From positions 1,555,001-1,619,000 of the forward strand of contig OZ014415.1 in assembly GCA_963965975.1 (NCBI GenBank): DNA of 64,000 nucleotides, read 5' to 3'. The stretch comes from Xestospongia bergquistia (taxonomy: Eukaryota; Porifera; Demospongiae; Haplosclerida; Petrosiidae). Within the stretch, counting starts at the first letter, position 1. The number at the start of each line of letters is the position of its first letter. The notes beneath the pieces are model-generated. The model saw only the letters and a list, made by a program, of their open reading frames with translations, was not told the DNA's origin and searched no databases. Position numbers and translations under genes: made by a program. Shown here in pieces: positions 23,812 through 37,120 of the stretch.

Positions 23812-26800
23812 TTAATCAGCTACTTCATAAAATGGCTCTTCAGTGTTATTATACAATGGTTCTTCAAGTTTACTATAAGCATAATCTTAAATCTGCCTCC
23901 TTAACCAATGTTTTAACTTACTTAGCACTTGTTTTAATAACACTATCATTTGGACTGGTTGTCAAAGCAATATATTCATGTGTTGGTTCTTGATCAGCTA
24001 TCTCATACAATGATTCTTCAAGTTTACTATAAATATGATATTATAATCTTAAATCTGCCTCCTTAACCAATGTTTATAACTTACTCAGTACTAGTTTTAA
24101 TAACACTATCATTTGGGCTGGTTGTCAAAGCAATATCTTCATGTGTTGGTTCTTGATCATCTATCTCATACAATGATTCTTCAAATTTACTAGAAACATG
24201 ATATTATAATCTTAAATCTGCCTCCTTAACCAATGTTTTTAACTTACTCAGCACTAGTTTTAATAACAATATAATTTGGATTTATTGTCATAGCAATATA
24301 TTCATGTGTTGGTTCTTGATCAGCTATCTCATACAATGATTCTTCAAGTTTACTATAAACATGATATTATAATATTAATCTTAAGTCTGCTCCTCGACCA
24401 ATGTTAATAACTTACTCAGCACTTGTTTTTACATGTACAACAATATCATTTGGATTGCTTGTCATAGCAATATCTTCATATCTTGGTTCTTGATCAGCTA
24501 TCTCATACAATGATTCTTCAAGTTTACTATAAACATTATATTATAATCTTAAGTCTGCTCCTTAACCAATGTTTATAACTTACTCAGCACTTGTTTTAAT
24601 AACACTATCATTTGGACTGGTTGTCATAGCAATATATTCATGTGCTTTTTTCATGCTAAATAAAACAAATCATGATCAATAAAGTTACTTTATCTAATAA
24701 CATATGTACCTCAATAATTGTATCTTGTTATATTGTCTTATTATAACCAGTACTAGTATTATAATAATAATACTAGCAATAACTAATAGTACTAGTAATA
24801 TTAATGATAAAATATCAGTTAGTTGACTAGTAGACTCTGAATATGTGGTTGTCATAGTGATGATAGGTATAGCTGACCCTATACAAGAATGAAGTCATCA
24901 TCATTATTATTACATTATATAATGACAATATAACATAATATTAGTAGCACTAGTATATATAGTACATCTGTAATGTAGATGTATTTATATGATGGTTAGT
25001 CAAAGTGATATCTAAAAATAAATTATGTGATGTATAAGAAAGCACTCAATTTTTATGTGTCATTATATCATTTTATTATATGTTTTACTGTTTATTGTTG
25101 ATATTGAAGTAGTAACAGTTAGTATTTTAAATGAAAATATATAATTAGTTGTTTATTAATGATGGTTTAACTGTTGATGTTGGAGTGCAATTGATTCCAA
25201 TAATATATAAAATAGATAAAAACCAAATTATAATGTATTAATGTTAATGGAGTATGTAGTAGTTGAGTGGTCTTGTTACTGGACTTTTACTAATATTAAT
25301 AAAACACTGAGTAGGAACAATTTTATGAATGAAGACTGTTTAGTGATGTGTGTGACTATTGGAATGAATGTAATTCTAATCCCTACTGTGGTGTATAATG
25401 AACTATTAAAAAGACCAGCTAAAAAACCTTTTAAAATAAATAAAAGTTTTAAACTACTATAATTGTTATTATGATAAGAACAACAATAACACTGGCTGTT
25501 ATTGTACCTGTAGATCCACCTGATGAGGGCTGGGTACCACTACCACTATTAGATGAAGTTGATTTTGTCATGACTAATTACATAAGGAATATAATGTAAT
25601 ATGAACATAAATGAAGATACCTGTACCTTTTTTTGAAGTAATAGTTGATATGAATGATGTTGAAGTAGTAGGTAGTGTTGTTATTAGCATTGTTGATGAT
25701 AACATATTACTTGATGATGATATAACTGTTGATATTGGAGTACAAGTGATTCCTGTAATACAAAAATATAAGCTAGTATTCTACAATACTGTGTATTAAC
25801 ATTCATCAGGTAAGTCATAAATAAGTGGTCATACACAGGACTGGGAGTAAAGTTAAGCACCACTGAGTACGAACAGTTATATAATGGGAAACTATTTAAT
25901 GATATGTGATTATTGGAGTGGATCCAACTCTAGCTCCTACCGTCTTGTATAATAGACTACTCAAAGACCAGCTACATAGCTTCCTCTCAAAATTAAATGT
26001 CTTACCAGGTGGGATAAGTTGAGTTCTCTCTCCCTCATAATCAACTCCATTTATTTCATAAGTTACAGAAAGTGAGAACAAATAGTCTAAGTTATCTTGT
26101 AGTCCTCCTATTATACCTTCACTGCTACCAGCAGGAAAGGTCTTGTTACCCATATCAGACTGTCTCTTACGTTTACTAATACTAATATGATAGACAGTAT
26201 AGTGCTTGACTTCTGGAGCAATACTTGGTTGCCACATAGCAAGAACTACAGTGTTACTGATTTTAGTAATAGAGAAAACAGAAACTGAAGCTATAGATAA
26301 AAGGATATAAGTAATGTAAAAGATCTAGACAAATAAGAGACCTACGTATGTTACTGGTACAAATTTTTGTATCACTCCATTCTCCTGGTCCTACACTGGT
26401 ATATGCTCTCACTCCAATAGTATAATTGATGTTAGAAAGTAGTCCTCCAATAATATACTGTGTGCTTGTTGAATTACTCATATTGTATAGACCATTACTG
26501 TTAGACTCTCTATAACGTATCTCATACATGATAATAACACCATTAGGTACTGTGGGTATATTCCATGTTACACTAACTAAGTCTATACTGACACCATTAA
26601 GCTGTAGATCAGATATTATACCAGGTTCTATAATGATTATTAAGTTAGCTAAGAAATATTATGATAGTCTTACCAGATTCTTCTGTCTTTTGTGATAGTT
26701 CATTACTTGTTGGTCCAGTCCCACCATCATTATATGCTACTACTGTTACAGTATAGTTAGTGTAAGGTGTGAGTGTTGTGAGGTTGTATTGTCTGTTGTC

Positions 26801-28614
26801 TCCTCCAGTAATGTTAACAGTCTCACTGAATGTCATGTTAGTGTAGTAGAGCAAGTAACCAGTGATGGGTCCATTCTGTCCAGAGCAAGGTACTTCATTC
26901 CATGAGACAGTCATGGACCTTGCCTTAACTGATGAGATAGTGATATTACTGAAAGATGAAGTAGGTGCTATAGACAATGTGAAAACAACATAATAATTGT
27001 AAATGTGAGGATACATTATATTTTACCAGATGAGAGTGTAGTGGCATTTCTAGCATCTAGATATACTTGATCAATACCATATGTTCCATTTAGACTGACA
27101 ATACAGTAAGTACCAGGATCAATACCAGTAAATGTATATGGTGACAAGATTGATGAATTAGTGAGTATAGTAGGACCTGTAGTCTCTTCACATAGTCTAT
27201 GACATTGACGATAACCCTGATATGTTTGAGGAGCATATGAAGGTGATGTCCATGTTATAGTAATAGTTGTATTAGTGGCAGTACAATTTATAGTTATATA
27301 CGGTAGAGCTAAAGAAGAATAGAATCATTTGATATGAACATGACTTTTAATACACTCACATAATTCTATTGTGATGTTGTTACTATGATCACTAGGTAGT
27401 ACTGTACTACCCTCACTGCCATATGATACTACAAAGACATTATATGTATCATTATAACTCAGTCCTGATGTTATATTTAACATTGTGTTAGTAGTAGTTT
27501 CTGCACTCATAACTAAATTACAATAGTTACTGAGTTGATAGAACACCTCATAGCCAGCTACTCCTGACACAGATGACCAGGAGAGTTGTACATGAGACAG
27601 ACCTGTGTTAAGTCTTATAGCAGTCAAACTGGTAGGAGTACCAGAAACTGCAACAGCGAGAGAATATGAATACCGTTCTATATTCTGTGACTAACTAACC
27701 TGTTATAGGCTGTGATGTACTACTACTATTTGTAGCATTTACATCTACATTATTCTCTGCAGGACCATTAATCACTCTGGCATTAGAGACAGTACACTGG
27801 TAGGTACCAGCCTGTCTCATCCTCACTGTCACTGTCACCTGTGTAACAGATCCTGGTCCATTCACTACCACACGAGACAGATCACCACTAGCAATGGTGA
27901 ATGGGTTACTTCCATCTGTACAATTGACATCAGTGGGAGGTCCATCAGAGACATTGAATGTGAGAGTGAAGACTGGAGGGTTAGCATTTCTTGTTGAGAT
28001 AAGAGAGAACTTCATGGAAATGTCTGCATCAGGACCATCTATATAATAGTAAGATATATCATTCACTTTATTACTATATGAACTCAGTCACTAACCATTG
28101 TTATTGAAACCATTATTTGTGTAAGCTCCTACCACTAGTGTTTGATTCACTCCATTCTCATCAGGAATGATACAGGTATACAGACCTTCATAACCTGATA
28201 TTCCAAGATTTCTAGCTAGTGCAATCTGACCTGTAAACCTCTTAGAGAATAGTGGGGTTGGTGCACCATTATTAATACCAAAGTTTGCAGCAAATAAAGG
28301 TATTTGAGTACCATTAGGATAATACCACAATCCAATATCAGAACCATTATTAGCGCTCTGACACCACAAGGCATCATTTATACCATCATTATTCTTATCA
28401 ATATCAAAAAACTGTCCAGCATATATCATTGAGAAATCAGGTATTGTCCTATTCTTGTAGGATAGATACAGTTGTACACCTGTTATTATGAAGTATATAT
28501 TAATGATCACTTTGACAACAACCACTTACCATTACTAGGTCTGTTGGTAGGCTCTTGTCCATCTCCTAGTTGTACTAGTAGTAACATACAACACAATATT
28601 TTCACTAATTCCAT
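23812..28614 (-). CDS. R7: class II Ig-Ig-FN3x5 receptor, tail cut by a nonsense codon
   Basis: Exons: signal peptide 28530-28614, Ig1 28096-28479, Ig2 27700-28038, FN3-1 27360-27647, FN3-2 27027-27308 (with RQCHRLCEE cysteines), FN3-3 26674-26967, FN3-4 26346-26627, FN3-5 26006-26290, Ser/Thr stalk 25621-25752, alternative TM 25449-25519, main TM 24710-24878. Tail exons are 24584-24655, 24416-24526, 24248-24352, 24085-24189, 23922-24026 and terminal 23812-23872. Tail motifs include YIAM, SLYEIA in each repeat, RYEDIAM, INPNYIVI and YIAL. In the terminal exon CAA has become TAA after FYEVAD, which removes the YEPM end seen in R8 and R9. All other exons are open and phased. The stalk has almost no repeat units. 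Confidence 0.82.
25100..25240 (-). pseudogene. Degenerate second stalk-exon copy inside R7
   Basis: Between the two TM exons lies a decayed copy of the stalk exon start (GGAATCAATTGCACTCCAAC, ATCAACAGTT) with an early stop. Equivalent remnants sit at about 30,780-30,900 in R8 and 38,300-38,420 in R9, so the duplication predates the three genes. Confidence 0.5.
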
Positions 28615-28871
28615 CATCATCTTTGACAGAGCTAGTGATGATGTAATGAACTATTAATAGAAATGAATTATTAATACTATTGAGGTAAAATAATCAATGA
28701 TAGATTATATACATTACTGTATAGATATAGTACAAATTAAAAGTAACAAAATGTAGTGATTGAAGATATGTAATGTTGTGATCGTAAATTATGCTCTCAT
28801 CATATATGAATTTTAAAATTTTCTCAAAATACATTTAGTACTGATGTAGTCAGTTATTATTATTAAAAGTC

Positions 28872-29093
28872 ATGATCTCATTTGAAATAAGTACGTGACT
28901 TGATTTGTGAAAAGGGACCACTATTAAAATGCCTCTAAAAACAGTTTTGTATACATTCAGTTACCATGAATAGTTGTGTATATATATATAAAGTGACTTT
29001 AGGTATAGAGCTTTTTTGAGCTGTTTTAACAGTAGTCCCTTTTCACAAACAGGTCACGAGTGCTTTGATAAAAGATGTCCCTTATTGCAAATC
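28872..29093. mobile_element. Foldback MITE-like element, copy 4
   Basis: Same arms as copy 1 (right end CCCTTATTGCAAATCAGTCC). About 260 bp upstream of R7. The left arm has a short internal deletion. Confidence 0.55.
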
Positions 29094-29596
29094 AGTCCAC
29101 AATCAGTACAAGTTATTAAATTGATATAATATAATTGTATAATGTTGGAAGTACAAATAGGAATAGCTATTTATAGTAACATATTTGTTATGATGTCATA
29201 AAGCCAAATTGTCTCATTAGTTTAAGACACTTTATTATAACAAGTGTATCATAGTATTAAGTAATATATATTATAAAATATAGACCTATTACCTCTGACC
29301 TCTCTGGAAATTTTATAGCCTATTATATTTGCACGTATAATAATTATTGTTTTGTTTAGAATTATTACTCCAATTGGCTTTATTTATTGTTATCATAATT
29401 ATCTTTGGCTTTTAATTGTTATCTAGTAGTGCTACAAACTCTAGATCAGAGGTAATAGGTCTTAAGACAGAGAAACTAACTAAAATTATTCCACCTGCAG
29501 AAAAACTAACCATAATTAACTAAAATTGTAAGAAGCTAAACTAAACAACACTAGTACTTATATATAATGTTTAATAGTTATGATCATGTGACATGT
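29094..29596. other. Spacer between R7 and R8
   Basis: AT-rich receptor flank sequence (shared with about 23,220-23,560), including TTAGTTTAAGACACC and TATAGACCTATTACCTCTGA blocks. No coding exon seen. Confidence 0.5.
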
Positions 29597-32500
29597 TTAT
29601 ATAACAAATGGCCTCATAGGCTCATAAGTATCTTCTTGTTGCAAAATAAATTCAGTCGATTCTTGATCAGCTATTTCATAAAATGGCTCTTCAGTGTTAC
29701 TATACAATTGTTCTTCAAGTTTACTAAAAACATGATATATTATAATCTTAAATCCTCCTCCTTAACCAATGTTTTTAACTTACTCTGCAATTGTTTTAAT
29801 AACACTGTCATTTGGGCTGGTTGTCAAAGCAATATATTCATGTGTTGATTCTTCATCAGTTATCACATACAATGATTGTTCAAGTTTACTAAAAACATGA
29901 TATATTATAATCTTAAATCCTCCTCCTTAACCAATGTTTTTAACTTACTCAGCACTTGTTTTAATAACACTATCATTTGGATTGGTTGTCAAAGCAATAT
30001 ATTCATGTGTTGATTCTTGATCAGCTATCTCATACAATGATTCTTCAAGTTTACTACAAAGATGATATTATAATCTTAAATCTGCCTCCTTAACCAATGT
30101 TTTAACTTACTCAGCACTTGTTTTAATAACACTATCATTTGGATTGGTTGTCAAAGCAATATATTCATGTGTTGATTCTTGATCAGCTATCTCATACAAT
30201 GATTCTTCAAGTTTACTATAAACATGATATTATAATCTTAAACCTGCCTCCTTAACCAATGTTTATAACTTACTCAGCACTTGTTTTTATAACGTTATTA
30301 TTTGGACTGGTTGTCATAGCAATATATTCATGTGATCTTTTCATACTAAATAAAACAAATCATTTAAATGATCAATAAAGTTAATTTATCTAATGACATA
30401 TATACCTCAATAACTGTATCTTATTATGTTGTCTTATTACAACCAGTACTAGTATTATAATAATAATACCAGTAATAACTAATAGTACTAGTGATATTGA
30501 TGATATAGTAACAGTTAGTCCACTAGTACACTCTGAATATGACCCTATACAAGAATGAAATCATCATCATTATTATTACATTATATAATGACAATATAAC
30601 ATAATACTAGTAGCACTAGTATATATAGTACAATCTGTAATGTAGATGTACTTATATGATGGTTAGTCAAAGTTATATTTGATTAGTTTAAAAATAAATT
30701 GTATGATGCATAAAAAAACATGCAATTGTTATTATAATTATGTGTCATTATTTTATTGTATGTTTTACAGTTTATTGTTGATATTGAAAGTAGTAACAGT
30801 TAGTATTTTAAATGAAAATATACAATTTGTTGTTTATTGATGAAGATATATCTGTTGATGTTGGGCTGCAATTGATTCCAATAATATAGAAAATAGATAA
30901 TAACTACATTATAATGTATTAATGTTAATAGAGTAAGTAGTAATTAAGTGGTCTTGTTACTAGTGTGTTATTAATGTTAATAAAACACCGAGTAGGAACA
31001 TTATTATGAATAAAGACTGTTTAGTGATGTGTGTGACTATGGGAATGTATGTAATTCTATTCCCTACTGTGGTGTGTAATGAAGTATTAAAAAGACCAGA
31101 TAAAGAGGTTCTTCTAAAAAAACAATAAATGTCTTAAACACTATAATTGTCACTATGATAAGAACAGCAATAACACTGGCTGTTATTGTACCTGTAGATC
31201 CACCTGTTGAGAACTGGATACGACCACTACTATTAGGGGAAGTTAATGTTGTTATCATTAAGTACACAAGGAATATAATGTAATGTGAACATAAACAAAG
31301 ATACCTGTACTTTTTGTTGAAGTAATAGGTAGCATTGATGATATTGAAGTAATAGGTAGCATTGATGATGTGGAAGTAATGAGTATCATTGTTATTAGTA
31401 TTGTTGATGATAACATATTATTTGATGATGATGATGATATAACTGTTGGTATTGGAGTACAACTGATTTCTATAATACAGAAATATAGGATAGTAATCTA
31501 CAATATTTTGTATTAATATTCATAAGTAAGTGGTAATTAAGTGGTCTAGTTAATTGACTGACTAAAGTTATGCAACCCTGAGTAGGAACATTTTTATAAT
31601 GGGAAACTATTTAATCATATGTGATTATTGGAGTGGATCCAACTCTAGCCCCTAATGTTTGTATGATAGACTACTCAAAGACCAGCTAAATAGCTTCCAC
31701 TCTAAAATTAAATGTCTTACCAGGTGGGATAAGTTGAATTCTCTCTCCCTCATACTCAACTCCATTTATTTCATAAGTTACAGAAAGAGAGAACAAATAG
31801 TCTAAGTTTTCTTGTAGTCCTCTTATTACACCTTCACTGGTACCAGCAGGAAAGGTCTTGTTACCCATATCAGACTCTCTCTTTTGTTTACTAATACTAA
31901 TATAATAGACAGTATAATGCTTGACTTCTGGAGAAAGAATAGGTTGCCACATAGCAAGTATTGCAGTGTTACTGATTTTAGTTATAGAGAAAACAGAAAC
32001 TGTAGATACAGAGGAAAGGATATAAGTCATTTAAAAGACAAACAAGAGACCTACGTATGGTACTGGTAGAGATTTGAGTATTACTCCATTCTCCTGGTCC
32101 TGCACTGGTATATGCTCTCACTCCAATAGTATAATTAGTGTTAGGTAGTAGTCCTCCTATACTGCACAGTGTGTTGGTTGTATTACTCATATTGTATAGA
32201 CCATTACTGTTAGACTCTCTATAACGTATCTCATAGATGATAATGACACCATTGGGTACTGTGGGTATATTCCATGTTATGTTAATTAAGTCTATACTAA
32301 CACCATTAAGTCGTAGATCAGATACCACACCAGGTTCTATAATGATTATTAAGTTTGTTAACAAATATTATGATACTCTTACCAGATTCTTCTGTCTTTT
32401 GTGATACTTCATTACTTGGTGGTCCAGTCCCACCATCATTATATGCTACTACTGTCACAGTGTAGTTAGTATAAGGTGTGAGTGTTGTGAGGTTGTACTG

Positions 32501-34314
32501 TCTGTTGTCTCCTCCAGTGATGTTAACAGTCTCACTGAATGTTGTGTTAGTATAGTAGAGCAAGTAACCAGTGATGGGTCCATTCTGTCCAGAGCAAGGT
32601 ACGTCATCCCATGAGATAGTCATGGACCTTGCCTCAATTGATGAGATAGTGATATTACTAACAGATGAAGTAGGTGCTGCAGATAATTTGAAGACAACAT
32701 AATAATTGTAAATGTGAGGATGTATTATAGTTTACCAGATGAGAGTGTAGTGGTATTTCTAGCATCTAGATATACTTGATCAATGCCATATGTTCCATTA
32801 AGACCAACAATACAGTAAGTACCAGGATCAATACCAGTAAATGTATATGGTGATGAGATTGATGAATTAGTAGGTATGGTAGGACCTATGGCCAGTTCAC
32901 ATAGTCTATGACATTGACGATAACCCTGATATGTTTGAGAAGCAAATGAAAGTGATGTCCATGTCATAGCAACAGTGGTATTAGTGACTGTAAACAATAG
33001 CGTTGTAGAGGGTATATCTAATAAGAAGAGAGTCATTTAATCTTAACATGACTTTTAATCCACTCACATAATGCTACTGTGATGATGTTACTATGATCAC
33101 TAGGTAATACAGTACTACCCTCACTGCCATATGATACTACAGAAAAAGTATATGTGTTACCATAACTCAGTCCTGATGTTATATTCAACATTGTGCTATT
33201 GGTAGTTCCTCCACTCATAACATAATTACTACCATTACTGAGTTGATAGAACACCTCATAACCAGCTACTCCTGACATAAACAACCAGGAGAGTTGCACA
33301 TGAGCCAGACCTGTGTTCAGTCTTGTAGCAGTCAGACCAGTAGGAGTACCAGCAACTGTACAGTGAGGGAATATGCATGTATACCATTCTACTCAGTGTT
33401 TTACTAACCTGTTATATTCTTTGATGTACTACTACTATTTGTAGCAGTGACATTACTAATGGTACCATTAGCTACTCTGGCATTAGAGACTGTACACTGG
33501 TAAGTACCAGCCTGTCTCTTTCTCACCGTCACTGTCACCTGTGTAACAGATCCTGTTCCATTCACTACCACACGAGACAAGTCAGTACTAGCAATGGTGA
33601 ATGGGTTACTTCCATCTGTACAAGTGACATCAGTGGGAGGTCCATCAGAGACATTGAATGTGAGAGTGAAGACTGGAGGGTTAGCATCTCTTGTGGAGAT
33701 AAGAGAGAACTGCATGGAGGATTCTGCATCAGGACCATCTATATAGGAGTTAGATATATCATCACTTCTTTACTACATAAATTCAGTCATTAACCATTGT
33801 GTTTGTAACCATTGTTTCTGTATGCTCCTACCACTAGTGTTTGGTTAACTCCATTCTCATCAGGTATGATACAGATATACAGACCTTCATAACTTGATAG
33901 TCCTGCCCTTCTAGCTAGTGCAATCTGACCGATGAACCTCTTAGAGAATAATGGTCTTGGTGCACCATTGCTCTGACCAAAGTTTCCATCAAACAATGGT
34001 ACTTGAGTTCCATTAGGATAATACCACAGTCCAACATTAGAACCACTATTAGCACTCTGACACCACAAAGCATCAGAAATGTTGTCTCTATTCTTATCAA
34101 CATCAAAAAACTGTCCAGCATATATCATTGAGAAGTCTGGTATTATCCTATTCTGATAGGGTAGATACAGTTGTACACCTGTTATTATAAAGTATAATAT
34201 TAATGATCACTCTAACAACAATTACTTACCATTACTAGGTCTGTTGGTAGGCTCTTGTCCATCTCCTAGTTGTACTAGTAGTAACATATAACACAATAAC
34301 TTTACTAACTCCAT
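29597..34314 (-). CDS. R8: class II Ig-Ig-FN3x5 receptor
   Basis: Exons: signal peptide 34230-34314, Ig1 33795-34178, Ig2 33409-33738, FN3-1 33068-33355, FN3-2 32736-33017, FN3-3 32383-32676, FN3-4 32055-32336, FN3-5 31721-31999, stalk 31305-31469 (about three nine-residue units such as MLPITSISS), alternative TM 31064-31203, main TM 30406-30544. Tail exons are 30274-30345, 30111-30215, 29949-30053, 29784-29888 and terminal 29597-29723. All junctions are GT-AG and lengths keep frame. The tail has YIAM in exon one, YEI or YVI and YIAL in the repeats, and a terminal DTYEPMRPFVI with a YxxM motif. The alternative TM exon runs to a stop after LHYTPQ without an obvious donor. Confidence 0.85.
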
Positions 34315-34659
34315 CATCATCTTTGAGAGAGTTAGTGATGAAGTAATGAACTATTAATAGAAGTATTGTTTTTACTATTATTATGACAACATAAGTGAAG
34401 TAAAGTAATCAATGATACATTACTATATGTAAACTAGTACAAATTTAAAATAACAGAAAGTAGTGTCAGAAGAATAATGATATCATTGTCAATTATGTTT
34501 TCATTGTATGTGATTTATCACAGATACAGTCAGTCTATCAAGCATGTAGTAGCAGTGCCTACATAGGGATGGACCAGATTGTCCATTGAAATGTATTTAC
34601 AGATAACAATAAACATTTCACACAAAACTAATCAAAAGCCTATATCATATCATTTATGA
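34315..34659. other. Spacer upstream of R8
   Basis: Closely matches 42,296-42,630 upstream of R9, showing that R8 and R9 were duplicated with their 5' flanks. It includes a diverged form of the conserved upstream block. No exon seen. Confidence 0.55.
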
Positions 34660-35020
34660 TGGTCTTTTATTCTACCCAGTGCATTCTGACATGTGAACCT
34701 CTTAGAGAATATTGGTCTTGGTTCATCTTTGTCACTATCAGAGTTTTCACTAAACATACATACTTGAGTTCTGTTAGGATATTAATACAGTGCAATATTG
34801 GGATTATTATTAGCACTTTGACGCTACAAAGCACCATCACTTTCAGATCAATATCATAAAATTGTCCAATATGTCATGATAATAATGATTACTCAACAAC
34901 AACTACTTACCATTATTAGGACCACTGGTAGGATAGTTATGCCCATCTACTAGATGTACTAAGTAGTAATATACAGTACAATATAATACCTCTACCATCA
35001 TCTTTAACAGAGTTAGTGCT
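34660..35020 (-). pseudogene. Receptor signal-peptide and Ig1 remnant upstream of R8
   Basis: Minus-strand sequence matches Ig1 (AACCTCTTAGAGAATATTGG and the GAACCTCTTAG region in plus orientation) and then a signal-peptide exon (plus CATCTACTAGATGTACTAAG, 34,945-34,990). It carries multiple deletions and stops. A sister remnant lies at about 42,640-43,045. Confidence 0.65.
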
Positions 35021-35567
35021 GATGTAGTGAATTATTAATAGAAATAAGTTATTACTGTATCAACACTAGTGAAGTAAAATAAACAATATTATATTATAAT
35101 ATAGAACTAGTACTAATTAAAACTAATAAATAGAGTGATAATAATAGACAAGTATCAATGTCATTGTTAAATATATTCATAAATAATAGATACAGATTAT
35201 TAATATTAAAATTATCAGTACAAGTCATTAAGTAGATCAGAAGACAAGTTTAATATTACTTTACCCACATCATCACAAATTAGCTATAATAACTGTTCTT
35301 GCTTGAATTCTTAACTATTTTCAATTATATTTTGTATACTTAATAACTTGTATTAATAATTTAATCATCTGTCCAAAATACATGTACAGTACAAAACATG
35401 TAAGTGTAATATAATATATTATAATAATATCTAAAACAAAATGTAATATTCCATTCAGACAAAGGTTAAAAATACTGTATATTATTAAGCTAGTAAATTT
35501 TGTATGTACAAAATAATAACATCTGAAAACAAAATTTAAATAGAGTATTATTTAGACATTATTAAAG
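35021..35567. other. Duplicated flank shared with 43,050-43,462
   Basis: AT-rich, no gene. It matches the sequence between the R9 upstream remnant and the VMAC-like gene up to TTTAGACATTATTAAAGGCAG, where identity stops abruptly. Confidence 0.6.
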
Positions 35568-36585
35568 GCAGATGGTGATGTCCATGTTAAGATAATAGTA
35601 GTATTTGTGGCAGTAAACATTAGAATTGTAGAGGGTTGAGCTAAATAAGAATAGAATCATTTGATATCAACATAACTTTTAATGCACTCACATAATTCTA
35701 TAATGATGTTGTTGCTATGATCACTAGGTAGTATTGTACTACCCCCACTGCCAATGATACTACAAAGAAATCATATGTATCACCATAACTCAGTCCTGAT
35801 GTTATATCTAATGTTGTGTTAGTAGTTCCTGCACTCATAACAGAACTACTATCACTACTATGTTGATAGAACACCTCATAACCAGCCACTCTCGACACAG
35901 ATGACCAGGAGAATTGTACATGAGACAGACCTGTATTCAGTCTTGTAGCAGTCACACCATTAGGAGTACCAGCAACTGTAACAGAGAAATAATATGTATA
36001 CTATTCTACTCAGTGATTCACTAATATAGGCTGTGATGTACTATTACTACTTGTAGCATTTGGGCCAGTTTGTCCAGGTCTAGGACCATTAGTCACTCTG
36101 ACATTGGAGACAGTACACTGATTGGTACCAGCCTGTCTCATTCTCACTATCACTGTCACCTGTGTAACAGATTCTGGTCCATTCACTATCATACGAGACA
36201 GGTCACCATTAGCAATGGTGAATGAATTATTTCCATCTGTACAATTGACATCAGTGGAAGGTCCATCAGAGACATGTGAGAGTGAAGACTGGAGGGTTAG
36301 CATCTCTTGTTGAGATAAGAGAGAACTGTATAGAGGAGTCTGCATCAGGACCATCTATATAAGAATGAGATGGGCGACTTGATTACTAGTATTTGATGAA
36401 ATCAGTCACTTACCATTGCTATTGTATGTTTCAGTTCTATATATTCCTACCACTAGTGTTTGGCTTACTCCATTCTCATCAGGAATAATACAGGTGTACA
36501 GACTTTCATAACCTGATAATCCTGCTCTTCTAGCTAGTGCAATCTGACCTGTGAACCTCTTAGAAAATACTGGATTTGATATATA
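35568..36585 (-). pseudogene. Receptor remnant: part of Ig1, Ig2, FN3-1, start of FN3-2
   Basis: On the minus strand: the 3' half of Ig1 (about 36,415-36,580), Ig2 (about 36,020-36,358), FN3-1 (about 35,697-35,985) and a piece of FN3-2 (about 35,568-35,640). Ig2 has a 5-bp deletion at about 36,274 relative to the intact genes, which breaks the frame, and its donor is altered. FN3-1 reads VQFSWSSVSRVAGYEVFYQH. No signal peptide is present. Confidence 0.75.
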
Positions 36586-36795
36586 AACATAGGTTATAAG
36601 ATTCTTGTTATATGTTTATATAACAAGATATATAAACATAAGTTCTAGTTAATGAAGTTGATGACTAACTATAATTACAATATAGAACTAGTACTAACAA
36701 ATGTAGTTATAGAAGATATGTAATGATGTCATTGTTAATTATATTCTCTCTGTGTACTTTCTAAATGTCTCTGAATTTATCAGAATTATTATTAA

Positions 36796-36925
36796 ACGTC
36801 ATGACCTCATTTGAAATAAGGGGCCTCCTATGTCAAAACATCTGTGACATGATTGTGAAAAGAGACCACTGTTAAAATACCTCAAAAAGGTTTTGTATTC
36901 ATACAGTTACCATGAATAGTTGTGT
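36796..36925. mobile_element. Foldback MITE-like element, truncated copy 5
   Basis: Only the left arm and centre are present (TTTGAAATAAGGGGCC through TACCATGAATAGTTGTGTAT). The right arm is missing. Confidence 0.5.
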
Positions 36926-37120
36926 ATATAATTTTGTAATGATATCATAAAATATTTGAAAATAAGATGTACAGAGGGTCTAGTTAACATTCACTAGAAC
37001 CCTTAACAGCAATAGCAAATGAAAAGCTGACTAAAATATATTATTTTACGTTGAGCACTACTATTATGATATGTTATGTACTTATATATAATGTTTAATA
37101 GTGATGAGCATGTGACATGT

